From: SZUA-35 sp965530755
GTDB taxonomy: Bacteria > Actinomycetota > Acidimicrobiia > Acidimicrobiales > SZUA-35
Length of the DNA: 40,664 nucleotides
Assembly: GCA_965530755.1 (NCBI GenBank)
Contig: CBESNA010000034.1
Coordinates: 1-40,664, forward strand
Reading direction: 5' to 3'
Part shown: positions 27,552 to 35,720 of the stretch, in pieces
How the letters are laid out: each line of letters opens with the position of its first letter
How positions within the stretch are numbered: position 1 is the first letter of the stretch
Notes under the pieces: model-generated
Databases searched by the model: none
Seen by the model: the letters and a program-made list of their open reading frames with translations, nothing else
Told to the model about the DNA's origin: nothing
Made by a program: the position numbers and the translations under genes

Positions 27552-27557
27552 CCCGTC

Positions 27558-27929
27558 GTGGACGAACTCTCGCGTGTCTTTGCCGCCCTTCACCCGACCA
27601 TCACCGTGACGAACGGGATCGCGTCCGGATCGTTTGCACCCCAGCCTGAGCATCGCGGGAATCCGGGGTGGCTCCACGGCGGCATGGCTGCGACGGTGCT
27701 CGATCATCTTTGTGCCAGGACGGCATCGTCCGCCCTCGGCGGTGTGCGCGTGGTCACCGGAACGCTCGATCTGCGCTACCCGCGGCCGGTCCCGCTCGAT
27801 GGCGGGCCATACGAGCTGTGGGCGGAACACGACAGCGCTCGCGGACGGATGGTGCGGGTGCGCGGCGCCATCATCGGTGCGGACGGCAAGCCGATGGTCG
27901 AGGCGAAGGCGATGTTCGTCGCGCTGTGA
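27558..27929 (+). CDS. PaaI-type hotdog-fold thioesterase
   Basis: The 123-residue protein has the hotdog acyl-CoA thioesterase pattern: P-G-W-L-H-G-G-M-A-A-T-V-L-D-H, with the helix-starting acid D as the likely catalytic residue, and later T-G-T-L-D-L-R-Y-P-R-P-V. It should hydrolyse acyl-CoA or aryl-CoA esters, linking it to the window's other acyl-CoA enzymes. The start is GTG at 27558, supported by the promoter-like hexamer just upstream. The open frame reaches 1.2 kb further upstream, but that part is antisense to the M1 gene. It converges with the DUF885 pseudogene, 6 bp away. Confidence 0.78.
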   Translation: MDELSRVFAALHPTITVTNGIASGSFAPQPEHRGNPGWLHGGMAATVLDHLCARTASSALGGVRVVTGTLDLRYPRPVPLDGGPYELWAEHDSARGRMVRVRGAIIGADGKPMVEAKAMFVAL

Positions 27930-27935
27930 AGTTCC

Positions 27936-29565
27936 TCAGGCCGAGCGGACCAGTTCCCGCATGAGGTCCAGGCCGATCGAGCCGACCGACAAGAGGTCGG
28001 CGTGGAAACGCTTCGTGTCGAAGTCGTCTTCCAGCGACAGCTCGTCGCGGAGATCCAAAATCGCCTTCTCGCCAACTTTGTAGCTGATGGCCTGCCCGGG
28101 CCAGCCGGCGTATCGAGTCGCCTCCGAGTCGGCGAACGACGCTTCGATGAATGCCACGTCTCGCAAGAGTTCGGTGGCGAGATCGAACGACCACGTTTCG
28201 CCCGGATGGAACGACTGATCGCCTGGGATGGAGAGTTCGCAGTGCCACTCGATGTCGATGACGACGCGCGCCGACCGGAACAGTTGCGATGTGACGAGAC
28301 CGATCTCGTGGGCCACCTCTTCGAGGAATCCCAGCTCACCCATCAAGTGTTCGGCGTAGAGCGCCCAGCCTTCGCCCGATCCGGGGTACCACACGAGCAA
28401 ACGGTGGAATCGGGAGAGTTCCTCGCCCATGGCGGCCTGCCAACCCACCTGGAGATGATGGCCGGGGAAGCCCTCGTGGTAGGCCGTCGTGACTTCGTCG
28501 TACAGGGGGAAGAACGTTCGGTCTCCGATCGGGTACCAGACGCAACCAGGGCGGCTGAAGTCCTCGGAGGGTGGCAGGTAGTACGGGGCGAGCGCACCCC
28601 CGGGCGGTGCCGCCTTGACCAAGATCTGGCGAACAGGCGGCGGGACGTCGAAGTGGCTGCCGTCCAGCGCTTCAAGTGCCTGCTGTTGTCGGTTCTGCAT
28701 GATGTCGATGAAGGCATCCTGACCCGAGGCGCCGAAGGCGGGGTCGGTCTTCAACCGTTCCACGACGGTGGCCGGAGACGCCTGCGGGTCGATGCGACCA
28801 CACAGCTCGACCAGGCGTTCGGCGAGCCTGGCGAGCTCGGACCAACCCCAGTCGTAGAGGGCCTCGGGATCGATCGACTCGCCGAGGAACTGCTCGGCCG
28901 AGGCGACGTAGCGAGCGCGGCCGACGCTGTCGCTCTCGGGAGCTTTTGGCAGGTAGTGCTGGGCGAGCCAATCGGTTGCCGATGCATACGCGACCTTGGC
29001 ATGGCCGATGGAGGCATCGAGATCGGCCAACAGCTCATCGCCAAGGGCTGGGTTCTCAGCGCGGGCGCAGGCGAAGCGTTCGACGAGCACATCGAATCCG
29101 CTCTCGCTGCCAGCGGCGACTCGTCCCTGCTCGATCGCAGTGACGGCTTGGCGCCGAGTAGCCATCGAGCGGCTGATCGATCGTGCGCAACCGTTGGATG
29201 ATGTTCTGCCATGACTCGACGGTGTCATCTGGCATGGAGTCGAAGAGGTCGCGAAGTTCGTGCCACGGCGAAGCGATGTTGTTCAGGTCGCTGAGATGGC
29301 GCTCGAGCGCGATGGAGCCGAGCTCTCGTTCGGCCTCGGCGATCAGCACCGCCTTGGCGACGCCCTCGGCGCGCGAATCGACGTCGCACGCTCGTGCTCG
29401 TTCGAGCACGTCGGTCCAGAACGAACGATCGGCATCGAATCCGGCCGGGCTTCGGTCACTCCAGAGGTGATCCTTGCCGGGGAGTCCGAGTGCGGTCGAC
29501 AGCTCGGGGTGTAGTTCGGCCAGGCGGTCGACGACGTCGGACGAGAGACTGAAGATGTCAGGCAT
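27936..29565 (-). pseudogene. DUF885 family protein, frameshifted (probable slippage deletion)
   Basis: The N-terminal part (ATG at 29565, after GGAG) runs in one frame to residues such as R-L-R-T-I-D-Q-P-L-D-G-Y. The C-terminal part continues in another frame from A-T-R-R-Q-A-V-T-A to the end. The C-terminal part carries the family's Y-H-E-G-F-P-G-H-H-L-Q metal-site-like motif and the full DUF885 body. The frame switch maps to the nine-base word at 29158-29166, which reads D-G-Y in the first frame and M-A-T in the second. The family usually has extra residues at this point, so a deletion between two copies of that word fits. DUF885 proteins are putative metallohydrolases. An assembly error is also possible. 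The 5' end overlaps the membrane-protein gene by 8 bp. Confidence 0.7.
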
Positions 29566-30166
29566 GATGCGGCTCCATTTCGCTGACCCTAGGCCAGGCG
29601 AGAGCGATGGCCAGAGCCGCGCCGACGGCACCTCCGGTGCTGGACAGGATGAGGTCGCCGATGGTGTCCTCGTAGGTCAGGTTCAGGCCGGCCGTTCCCA
29701 TCTCCTGGACGAGGAACTCGGCCGTTTCCCACCAGATGATGGCGAGACCGCCAAGGCCCCAGCTGAGGGTCCAGGCGTTGAGCCGGCCGATGCCGGTCCT
29801 GGCGAAGCCGAGGGTGACGCCGGCCATCAGCAGGACCCAGTTCAGGAAGTGGAGGACGTCGTCGGTGCGGTCGTAGTTGTTGTAGAAGTTGAAGACGTTG
29901 CCGAGCGTGTCGAAGAGGAACGGAGCAACGACGAGAGCATCGACCAGATACGGGTATGGCTGGTGTGAGCCCCTGAGTCGCCAGACGATCGGAACGACGA
30001 TCGTTGGTAGGAGGTAGAACGGCGCCCGGAACGCCATGCCTTTGCCGTCGAACTGTTCCCAGTTGGGAAACGCGACCGAGACGGCCAGCGACACCACCAA
30101 CGCGGCCCGAACCGCAAGCAGGACGAGCCTTTGGGTGGTGTGTTCGCTGGCTGTGTCGTTGCGCAT
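29558..30166 (-). CDS. YjdF/DUF2238-like membrane protein
   Basis: The 202-residue protein has about six spans. It holds F-D-T-L-G-N-V-F-N-F-Y and a later D-D-V-L-H-F motif. Near the end it has W-E-T-A-E-F and the polar stretch Y-E-D-T-I-G-D-L-I-L-S. These resemble the conserved positions of YjdF/DUF2238 proteins, whose function is not known. A GGA-type ribosome site lies upstream of ATG. The gene overlaps the DUF885 reading frame by 8 bp and they are probably co-transcribed. Confidence 0.55.
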   Translation of the reverse strand: MRNDTASEHTTQRLVLLAVRAALVVSLAVSVAFPNWEQFDGKGMAFRAPFYLLPTIVVPIVWRLRGSHQPYPYLVDALVVAPFLFDTLGNVFNFYNNYDRTDDVLHFLNWVLLMAGVTLGFARTGIGRLNAWTLSWGLGGLAIIWWETAEFLVQEMGTAGLNLTYEDTIGDLILSSTGGAVGAALAIALAWPRVSEMEPHHA

Positions 30167-30232
30167 CGGGTCATCCTGATCGGCTGCGGTCCCGCGACCG
30201 CGGATCCGCCCGGTATCCGTCGTGACGGCGCG

Positions 30233-30973
30233 TCACAGCTGTCGCGCTGACGACGCCGGTTCGTCGATCAGGGTCATCACCTCATCGAGCGGCTTGCGTT
30301 CCAATGACGGCACCAGGACCCCGTCGAGCGGAAGTCCGACCGGGAACAGAACGAATGGTCGCTCGTTGCTCGGTCGGCCGAGCAGCTTGGTGAGGAAGGC
30401 CATCGGGGACGGGGTGTGGGTCAGGGTTGCCAATCCTGCGTGGTGGAGCGCGGCGATGAACAAACCGGCAGCGATGCCGCAGCTCTCCTTCACGTAGTAG
30501 TTGTTGCGCTTGGTCCCGTCCGAATCGAGGCGGAAGCGCTCTTCGAACAGCACGACGATCCAGGGAGCGAACTCGAGGAACTCCTTGTGATGGTCGGTTC
30601 CGAGCGGGGCCAGCGCAGACTGCCATTGCTCGTTCATGCGGTTCTCGAGGTAGTTGACCCGCTCCTCTTCCTCGGCCGCAGCTCGGATCTGTGATTTCAC
30701 GGCCGGATCGCCGACCACCACGAAACGCCAGGGCTGCAGATGCGCCCCCGATGGAGCTGTCGACGCCGTTCGGATCGCAGTTTCGATCAGATCGATGGGC
30801 ACCGGCTCATCAGACAGCATGCGGACGCTGCGGCGGCGATCCATTTCGGCGAAGAACTCGTCGGCCCGTTCACGCATCGCGCCATTATCGTGCCGAGTGA
30901 AGTCGAGCAGTTCGAACGGGTGCTTGGCGAGAGCCTCAGGACTCGGGTAGGGATGGGCGTACTCGGCGGTCAT
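30233..30973 (-). CDS. Nitroreductase-family FMN protein, iodotyrosine-deiodinase-like
   Basis: The 246-residue product is a nitroreductase-fold flavoprotein. It has R-R-S-V-R-M-L-S-D-E-P-V (FMN-binding start), S-T-A-P-S-G-A-H-L-Q-P-W, and late P-V-G-L-P. The overall pattern resembles the iodotyrosine deiodinase/BluB-like branch rather than small nitroreductases. It probably carries out FMN-dependent reduction; substrate unknown. ATG at 30973 is chosen for the family-typical start M-T-A-E-Y; a TTG six codons upstream is possible. The GAGGAG directly before the ATG is too close to be an ideal ribosome site. Confidence 0.75.
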   Translation of the reverse strand: MTAEYAHPYPSPEALAKHPFELLDFTRHDNGAMRERADEFFAEMDRRRSVRMLSDEPVPIDLIETAIRTASTAPSGAHLQPWRFVVVGDPAVKSQIRAAAEEEERVNYLENRMNEQWQSALAPLGTDHHKEFLEFAPWIVVLFEERFRLDSDGTKRNNYYVKESCGIAAGLFIAALHHAGLATLTHTPSPMAFLTKLLGRPSNERPFVLFPVGLPLDGVLVPSLERKPLDEVMTLIDEPASSARQL

Positions 30974-31164
30974 CTCCTCATCGTCGCCCAAGATCGGTCA
31001 GATCTCCCATCGGAGCGGCGCAATCGGGTCTGGGGTGTAGACGCAATACGTGCCCGTGTGCACGCCCTGCTCCAGGTGAGCGGCCAACGAAGGTTGATGT
31101 TGGGCCCCCGAGCCACGGACGCGTTCTCGATCACATGCTCGCCAAGATGGCACCCGCCTGACCC

Positions 31165-31214
31165 CAACTGCCAGCGTCACGCGTACCCCTGGGTACGCGT
31201 GACGCTGGCAGTTG
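31165..31214. repeat. Perfect 24-bp inverted repeat with 2-base spacer
   Basis: Arms 31165-31188 and 31191-31214 are exact inverted copies, separated by CT. It lies in the 309-bp gap between divergent nitroreductase and HACD genes, 69 bp upstream of the HACD start, so it is not a terminator of either. Arms contain CGTCACG and GCGTGACG words. Besides this, the gap shows no further gene and no other clear element. Candidates are a large operator or a REP-like/foldback mobile repeat. Confidence 0.85.
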
Positions 31215-31282
31215 AGATGGATGCGGGCAGACTGTCGGCCGTCGAACAACACCGCGGGCGTGTGCGCCGTCAGGGAGATCTC

Positions 31283-32581
31283 ATGAGCCGAAACATCGAA
31301 TCCGTCGCCGTCCTCGGGTGCGGCACCATGGGCTCCGGTATCGCCGCGGCAAGCGCTGCTGCCGGCTGTCGTGTGCTGATGCTCGACGTTTCCGACGAGG
31401 CGGTGCAGCGCGGGCTGTCCGTCGTCGACGAGGCCGATCGCCACCTCGTCGAGACGGGTACGTTCGACAGCGACCTCGCCAAGATCGCCGATTACGACTG
31501 GATCTGCGAGGCCATCGTCGAGGACCTGGGCACGAAGCGGGAGCTGTTCGAGAAGGTCGAGCCGCTCCGCAAGGACGGGTCCGTGATCAGCTCCAACACC
31601 TCTGGCATCCCTCTCAGCGACATCAGCGCCGACCTGCCCGATCGTCTTCGAGCCGACATCGCCATCACCCACTTCTTCAATCCGGTGAAGGTCATGAAAC
31701 TGTTCGAGCTGGTCCCCGGTGAGGACACCGATGACGAGGTCATCGCTGCGTTCGCCGACTTCGGTTCCGCCAAGCTGGGCAAGGGAGTGGTCCACGCCAA
31801 GGACACCGTGAACTTCATCGGCAACCGCATCGGCTGCTTCTTCATGCTGTCCGGCCTGCACCTGGCCAAGCCATTTCTCATGAACGGGATGAAGCAGGAG
31901 ACGATCGATGCGGTCCTGGGCAAGCCGGTTGGCCTTCCCCCGACAGGTCTCTACGGACTGATCGATCTGATCGGGCTGGACGTTATGGATCTGGTCGGGA
32001 AGAACCTGGCCGTCAACCTGCCCGCCGACGACATCGGTCGGGCCTACACCGAGTTTCCCGAGATCGAGCAGAAGATGCTCGAGCGTGGCCAGCTGGGGCG
32101 CAAGGCTCGAGAGATCGGCGGTTTCGGCCGTGTTGTGAAGCTCGACGACGGCGAGAAACGTCGCGAGACGTTCGACCTGCACGAGCTCGGGTGGCGCGAG
32201 GCAGTCGCCCCCGATCTCGAGGGTGTGCCCGCTGATCTCGGCGCCGTCATGTTCGATGACTCGATGCAAGGCGAGCTGGCGTGGCATGTCTTCGGAGGCA
32301 CGCTTCGTTACGCCGCCGACCTGGTGCCAGAGATCTCAGACGACATCGTCAACATCGATCGTGCGATCCGTTGGGGATTCAACTGGGCCCAAGGTCCATT
32401 CCAGCTGCTGGACACGATCGGACCGGAACGGGTGATCGCGAAGATCGAGGCAGAGCGTGGTGATGTTCCCCGGATGCTCGAGGTGCTGCGCGCGAGCGCA
32501 GGTTCGACCTTCTACGGGTCCGATGGAACGACCTACCTCGGCCTCGACGGCGAGTACCACGAGGTTCCACCCGAGGCCTGA
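31283..32581 (+). CDS. 3-hydroxyacyl-CoA dehydrogenase
   Basis: The 432-residue product has an N-terminal Rossmann domain with L-G-C-G-T-M-G-S-G (11-19), H130 in I-T-H-F-F-N-P and E142; their 12-residue spacing is typical of the catalytic dyad in this family. A C-terminal 3HCDH domain and a second partial one follow. It lacks an enoyl-CoA hydratase domain, unlike the FadB-like gene, and probably oxidises 3-hydroxyacyl-CoA with NAD+. ATG at 31283 is chosen because AGGGAG (31272-31277) lies five bases upstream; the open frame extends 540 bp further without support. The perfect inverted repeat is upstream. Confidence 0.9.
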   Translation: MSRNIESVAVLGCGTMGSGIAAASAAAGCRVLMLDVSDEAVQRGLSVVDEADRHLVETGTFDSDLAKIADYDWICEAIVEDLGTKRELFEKVEPLRKDGSVISSNTSGIPLSDISADLPDRLRADIAITHFFNPVKVMKLFELVPGEDTDDEVIAAFADFGSAKLGKGVVHAKDTVNFIGNRIGCFFMLSGLHLAKPFLMNGMKQETIDAVLGKPVGLPPTGLYGLIDLIGLDVMDLVGKNLAVNLPADDIGRAYTEFPEIEQKMLERGQLGRKAREIGGFGRVVKLDDGEKRRETFDLHELGWREAVAPDLEGVPADLGAVMFDDSMQGELAWHVFGGTLRYAADLVPEISDDIVNIDRAIRWGFNWAQGPFQLLDTIGPERVIAKIEAERGDVPRMLEVLRASAGSTFYGSDGTTYLGLDGEYHEVPPEA

Positions 32582-32600
32582 CGCGCTCCAAACGGAAAGG

Positions 32601-33488
32601 TCAGTCGAACCAACCGGCCCGGCCTTCGACCATCGGGGTCGGCGAGTCCACAACGATCCACCAGACATCGTCGCTCAGGGCGAACTCGAGGTAGCCGAAG
32701 TCCGACGAGAAGACGATGTTGTCGTAGTAGTGGTAGTAGCCGGAGGGGATCACCTCCTCGACGTCGACCTGCGGGAAGGCGAAGTCCGGGTCGTACGACG
32801 TGATCGTGTACTGCTCCGAGAGGGGAGAGCGGTTCTCGAAGAAGAGGTCGGAGTAGCTGATCCCAGGCTTCATCTGCACGGTGGCCGCGCCCGATCCGCA
32901 CGACCACGTGGTGCCGACGGGATACCAACCGAGGTACCCGGCCAGGGGCAGCACGGTCTGAGTGCTGCTGACGAACTCCTCCGATTCGCTGAAGAACACC
33001 ATGACCCGACCCCGCGACATGCGCCCGGACTCGAGTTCGTCGGTCCAGAACTGGTGGCCGCTGTCGTCCGGCGCACGGTCATGGATGTTGCGATAGATCA
33101 GTTCGATGTAGGTGGCGTCGTCGAGGGCGCCATAGGTGTCGACGAACTCGTCCGAGCTCGAGAACTGCTCGGACATACGATCCAGGTTCCAGCCGTCCTG
33201 GCTGAAGGATCGGACCCAGAACTCGAAACCGCTCTGCTCGGGCTGACGGTTGAAGTAGGCGTTGTACAGACGAGTGATCGAGTCGGTCATCTCTGGACAT
33301 GCCGTGTCGGTCCAAGACGGCCGTTCCAACAGCGCCTCATCTGTCACTCGTCGTGCAGCGGGTCTGTCAGAGGTCGAGGCTCCGGCGGTCGGCCGTTCGT
33401 CGACGCTCGCTCCAGCCGGCGATACGACGAGAGATCCCAGAGCCAACAGGACGATGGGGACCCCGAGAAGGCGGCGGCGAAGAACCAT
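32601..33488 (-). CDS. Secreted DUF4214 domain protein
   Basis: The 295-residue product has a signal peptide (about 1-27) ending at an A-G-A-S stretch. A Thr/Ser/Pro-rich linker leads to a DUF4214-like domain, with L-Y-N-A-Y-F-N-R-Q-P-E-Q-S-G-F-E-F-W and then I-Y-R-N-I-H-D-R-A-P-D-D-S-G. The second half is rich in Tyr, Phe, Asp and Trp and is not recognised. DUF4214 domains occur in secreted and surface proteins; their role is not settled, so adhesion or polysaccharide binding is inference. The ATG at 33488 follows TTGAGGAC, a reasonable ribosome site. Confidence 0.75.
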   Translation of the reverse strand: MVLRRRLLGVPIVLLALGSLVVSPAGASVDERPTAGASTSDRPAARRVTDEALLERPSWTDTACPEMTDSITRLYNAYFNRQPEQSGFEFWVRSFSQDGWNLDRMSEQFSSSDEFVDTYGALDDATYIELIYRNIHDRAPDDSGHQFWTDELESGRMSRGRVMVFFSESEEFVSSTQTVLPLAGYLGWYPVGTTWSCGSGAATVQMKPGISYSDLFFENRSPLSEQYTITSYDPDFAFPQVDVEEVIPSGYYHYYDNIVFSSDFGYLEFALSDDVWWIVVDSPTPMVEGRAGWFD

Positions 33489-33574
33489 GTCCTCAAGAAT
33501 GTGCGATCAGCACAGCAGGTAGAAGAGCGGATTCCCCCGGTCGTATGGGCCGTTCCACCTGGTCTGGGCCTCGA

Positions 33575-34378
33575 TCAGGCGCCTGTGGCGCACACCGCAT
33601 CGAGAATGGCCGACCGAACCGCTCGGGGGGCTTCGGTCATCATCGAATGGCCGGTGGCGTCGAGCTCGATGATGGTGGGATCGGTGAACAACGCGGCGAG
33701 CGCTCTGCCGGCTTTGGGAGGCGTCATCTTGTCGCCGGATCCAATGATGACAGTGCTCGGCCCGCGGATGGCAGCGACGGCGTCCGTGGCACGTTCGTAT
33801 GCAGCGCACGCTCGGAAGTCGGTGGCGAGGACGCCTCGATCACTGCGCTCGACCAACGCTCGTGCCCCTCCGGTCATCCACATTCCGGGCGTGGGGTTCT
33901 GGCCAATGTGTGCCGGCTTGGCGTGGCCCCAAGCCGCCATGAGTGCTGCCGCCGCGGGAAGGTCGGCCTCGGCATCGCTGATCAGCTGTGGGTGCACGGG
34001 CATGGCGAGGGCGGCGCCCATGAGCGTGATGGAGCTGCAGCGATCGCCCAGGGCGGCCGCCGCCTCCAGCGCGACGAAGGATCCCATCGAGTGCCCGACG
34101 AGATGAGCGTTGTGCCAGCCGGCTGCATCCATGAGGTCGATGACGAACGCCCCCATAGCCTCGATCGACTCGAGTGGTGGCCCCTCTGAGCGGCCGTGCC
34201 CTGGGAGATCGACGGCGATGGCTTGGAGCCCTCGGTGGGCGAGGTAGCGGGTCTGGAGCTGCCAGATCGTGCCGTCCATGCCTGCGCCGTGCAGGAGCAG
34301 AACAACGGGATCCTCCGGTGAGGGATCGACTCCGCCGGTTGCCGCGTGGATCGATCGCGATCCGACCTCGATGATCAC
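33575..34378 (-). CDS. Alpha/beta hydrolase coupled to metY
   Basis: The 267-residue enzyme has L-L-L-H-G-A-G-M-D-G near the start, the nucleophile elbow G-H-S-M-G-S, a later G-S-G-D-K acid and the histidine in D-A-T-G-H-S-M-M. It is an alpha/beta hydrolase of unassigned substrate. It starts with GTG that overlaps the metY stop (GTGA), so it should be made with MetY. It lacks the length of homoserine O-acetyltransferase (MetX is about 350 or more residues), so it is not a simple metX. It may act on a related ester or on a by-product; this is inference. Confidence 0.75.
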   Translation of the reverse strand: MIIEVGSRSIHAATGGVDPSPEDPVVLLLHGAGMDGTIWQLQTRYLAHRGLQAIAVDLPGHGRSEGPPLESIEAMGAFVIDLMDAAGWHNAHLVGHSMGSFVALEAAAALGDRCSSITLMGAALAMPVHPQLISDAEADLPAAAALMAAWGHAKPAHIGQNPTPGMWMTGGARALVERSDRGVLATDFRACAAYERATDAVAAIRGPSTVIIGSGDKMTPPKAGRALAALFTDPTIIELDATGHSMMTEAPRAVRSAILDAVCATGA

Positions 34379-35670
34379 CGCTGGCTCGACTTCAGGGCTC
34401 GTTCGAGATCTTCGATGATGTCGGCTGGATCTTCGAGACCGACCGAGAGTCTGATCAGGTCTTCGCTGATACCGGACGCTTCCATCTCCGTCGGGCTCAT
34501 CTGACCGTGCGTGGTGCTCCCCGGGTGAATGACGAGCGTCTTTGCGTCGCCGACGTTCGCCAGATGCGACGCGAGCTGCACCGACTCGATGAACTTCCGT
34601 CCCGCAGCTCGTCCGCCCTTCACCCCGAAGCTGAGGATGGCGCCGCATCCCTTCGGGTACAGGGTCTTGGCCATTTCGTGGTCTGGGTGGTCGGCGACCC
34701 TCGGGTGTTTCACCCAGCTGACGGCGTCGTTCGCAACGAGCGCGTCGACCACGGCATCGGTGTTGCTCACGTGCCGCTGCATCCGGAGTGGCAGGGTCTC
34801 GACTCCCTGGAGGAGTTGGAATGCGTTGGCCGGGCTCATCGATGCGCCGAAGTCGCGAAGTCCCTCGGCCCGCGCCCGCATGCCCATCGCGGCCGGTCCG
34901 AACTCCTCGGTGAACACGATCCCGTGGTAACCGGCGTACGGCTCGGTCAACGTCGGGAACTTGCCCGAGGCTTCCCAGTCGAATCGGCCGCCGTCGACGA
35001 GCGCCCCGCCGAGGGCCACGCCGTGCCCACCGAGGAACTTCGTGACCGAATGCATCACGATGTCGGCGCCGTGCTCGATCGGACGGATCAGGTATGGCGT
35101 GCTGAACGTCGAATCGACGAGCAGGGGAAGGCCGTTCGCATGGGCGATGTCGGCTACGGCCGAGATGTTGAGGACCTCTATGCCCGGATTGCCGAGTGTC
35201 TCCGCGAACAGGACTTTGGTGTTCGGCTGGATGGCATCCGCCCAGGCGTCGTGGTCGCGCGGGTCGACGAAGGTCGTGGTGATGCCGAAGCGAGGCATCG
35301 TGTGGGTGAGCATGTTGATCGAGCCGCCGTACATGTTCTTCGATGCAACGACGTGGTCGCCGGCGCTCAGCAGCGTGGCGATGGCGAGGTGGAGCGCCGC
35401 GGTGCCGCTCGCCGTGGCGACCGCGCCGACACCGCCTTCGAGGGCGGCCAGTCGTTCCTCGAGCACGGCTACCGTCGGGTTCGAGATCCTGCTGTAGATG
35501 TGGCCCGGCGATTCGAGATTGAACAGAGCGGCCGCTTCGTCGGTGTCGGGGAACGTGTAACTGGTGGTGAAGTAGATCGGCACCGCCCTGGCCCCCGTGG
35601 TGGGGTCGGGCCGCTGACCTGCGTGCAGGCTCAGCGTGTCGAAACGGAGGAAGTCTGGCTCGATCGGCAT
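34375..35670 (-). CDS. metY: O-acetylhomoserine aminocarboxypropyltransferase (MetY family)
   Basis: The 431-residue product is a Cys/Met metabolism PLP enzyme. Y59 and R61 are in the I-Y-S-R-I-S-N-P-T pattern; D186 (V-D-S-T-F-S-T-P-Y) binds the pyridine nitrogen; the PLP lysine is K211 in S-V-T-K-F-L-G-G-H-G. It should make homocysteine from O-acetylhomoserine and sulfide (direct sulfhydrylation). A gamma-synthase variant cannot be excluded on sequence alone. It is followed by a coupled alpha/beta hydrolase. A strong -10 lies 6 bases before the ATG, with no Shine-Dalgarno. I saw no riboswitch in the 50-bp upstream gap. Confidence 0.9.
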   Translation of the reverse strand: MPIEPDFLRFDTLSLHAGQRPDPTTGARAVPIYFTTSYTFPDTDEAAALFNLESPGHIYSRISNPTVAVLEERLAALEGGVGAVATASGTAALHLAIATLLSAGDHVVASKNMYGGSINMLTHTMPRFGITTTFVDPRDHDAWADAIQPNTKVLFAETLGNPGIEVLNISAVADIAHANGLPLLVDSTFSTPYLIRPIEHGADIVMHSVTKFLGGHGVALGGALVDGGRFDWEASGKFPTLTEPYAGYHGIVFTEEFGPAAMGMRARAEGLRDFGASMSPANAFQLLQGVETLPLRMQRHVSNTDAVVDALVANDAVSWVKHPRVADHPDHEMAKTLYPKGCGAILSFGVKGGRAAGRKFIESVQLASHLANVGDAKTLVIHPGSTTHGQMSPTEMEASGISEDLIRLSVGLEDPADIIEDLERALKSSQR

Positions 35671-35676
35671 CCAGCG

Positions 35677-35682
35677 ACTGTA
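35677..35682 (-). promoter_or_regulatory. Probable -10 element of a leaderless metY mRNA
   Basis: On the minus strand TACAGT (TANNNT) ends 6 bases before the metY ATG at 35670. There is no Shine-Dalgarno. No -35 of good match is seen. Confidence 0.5.
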
Positions 35683-35720
35683 GTGGCCGGGCCCCAGCCC
35701 GTTCCCACTTGCCCGCGCCT

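Noticed and set aside
26307..27557. Upstream extension of the thioesterase frame
   Set aside because: It is the antisense of the M1 peptidase gene; only the part from 27558 resembles a protein family.
35671..35720. A SAM or other riboswitch ahead of metY
   Set aside because: The gap is only 50 bp, has no recognisable aptamer and the mRNA looks leaderless.
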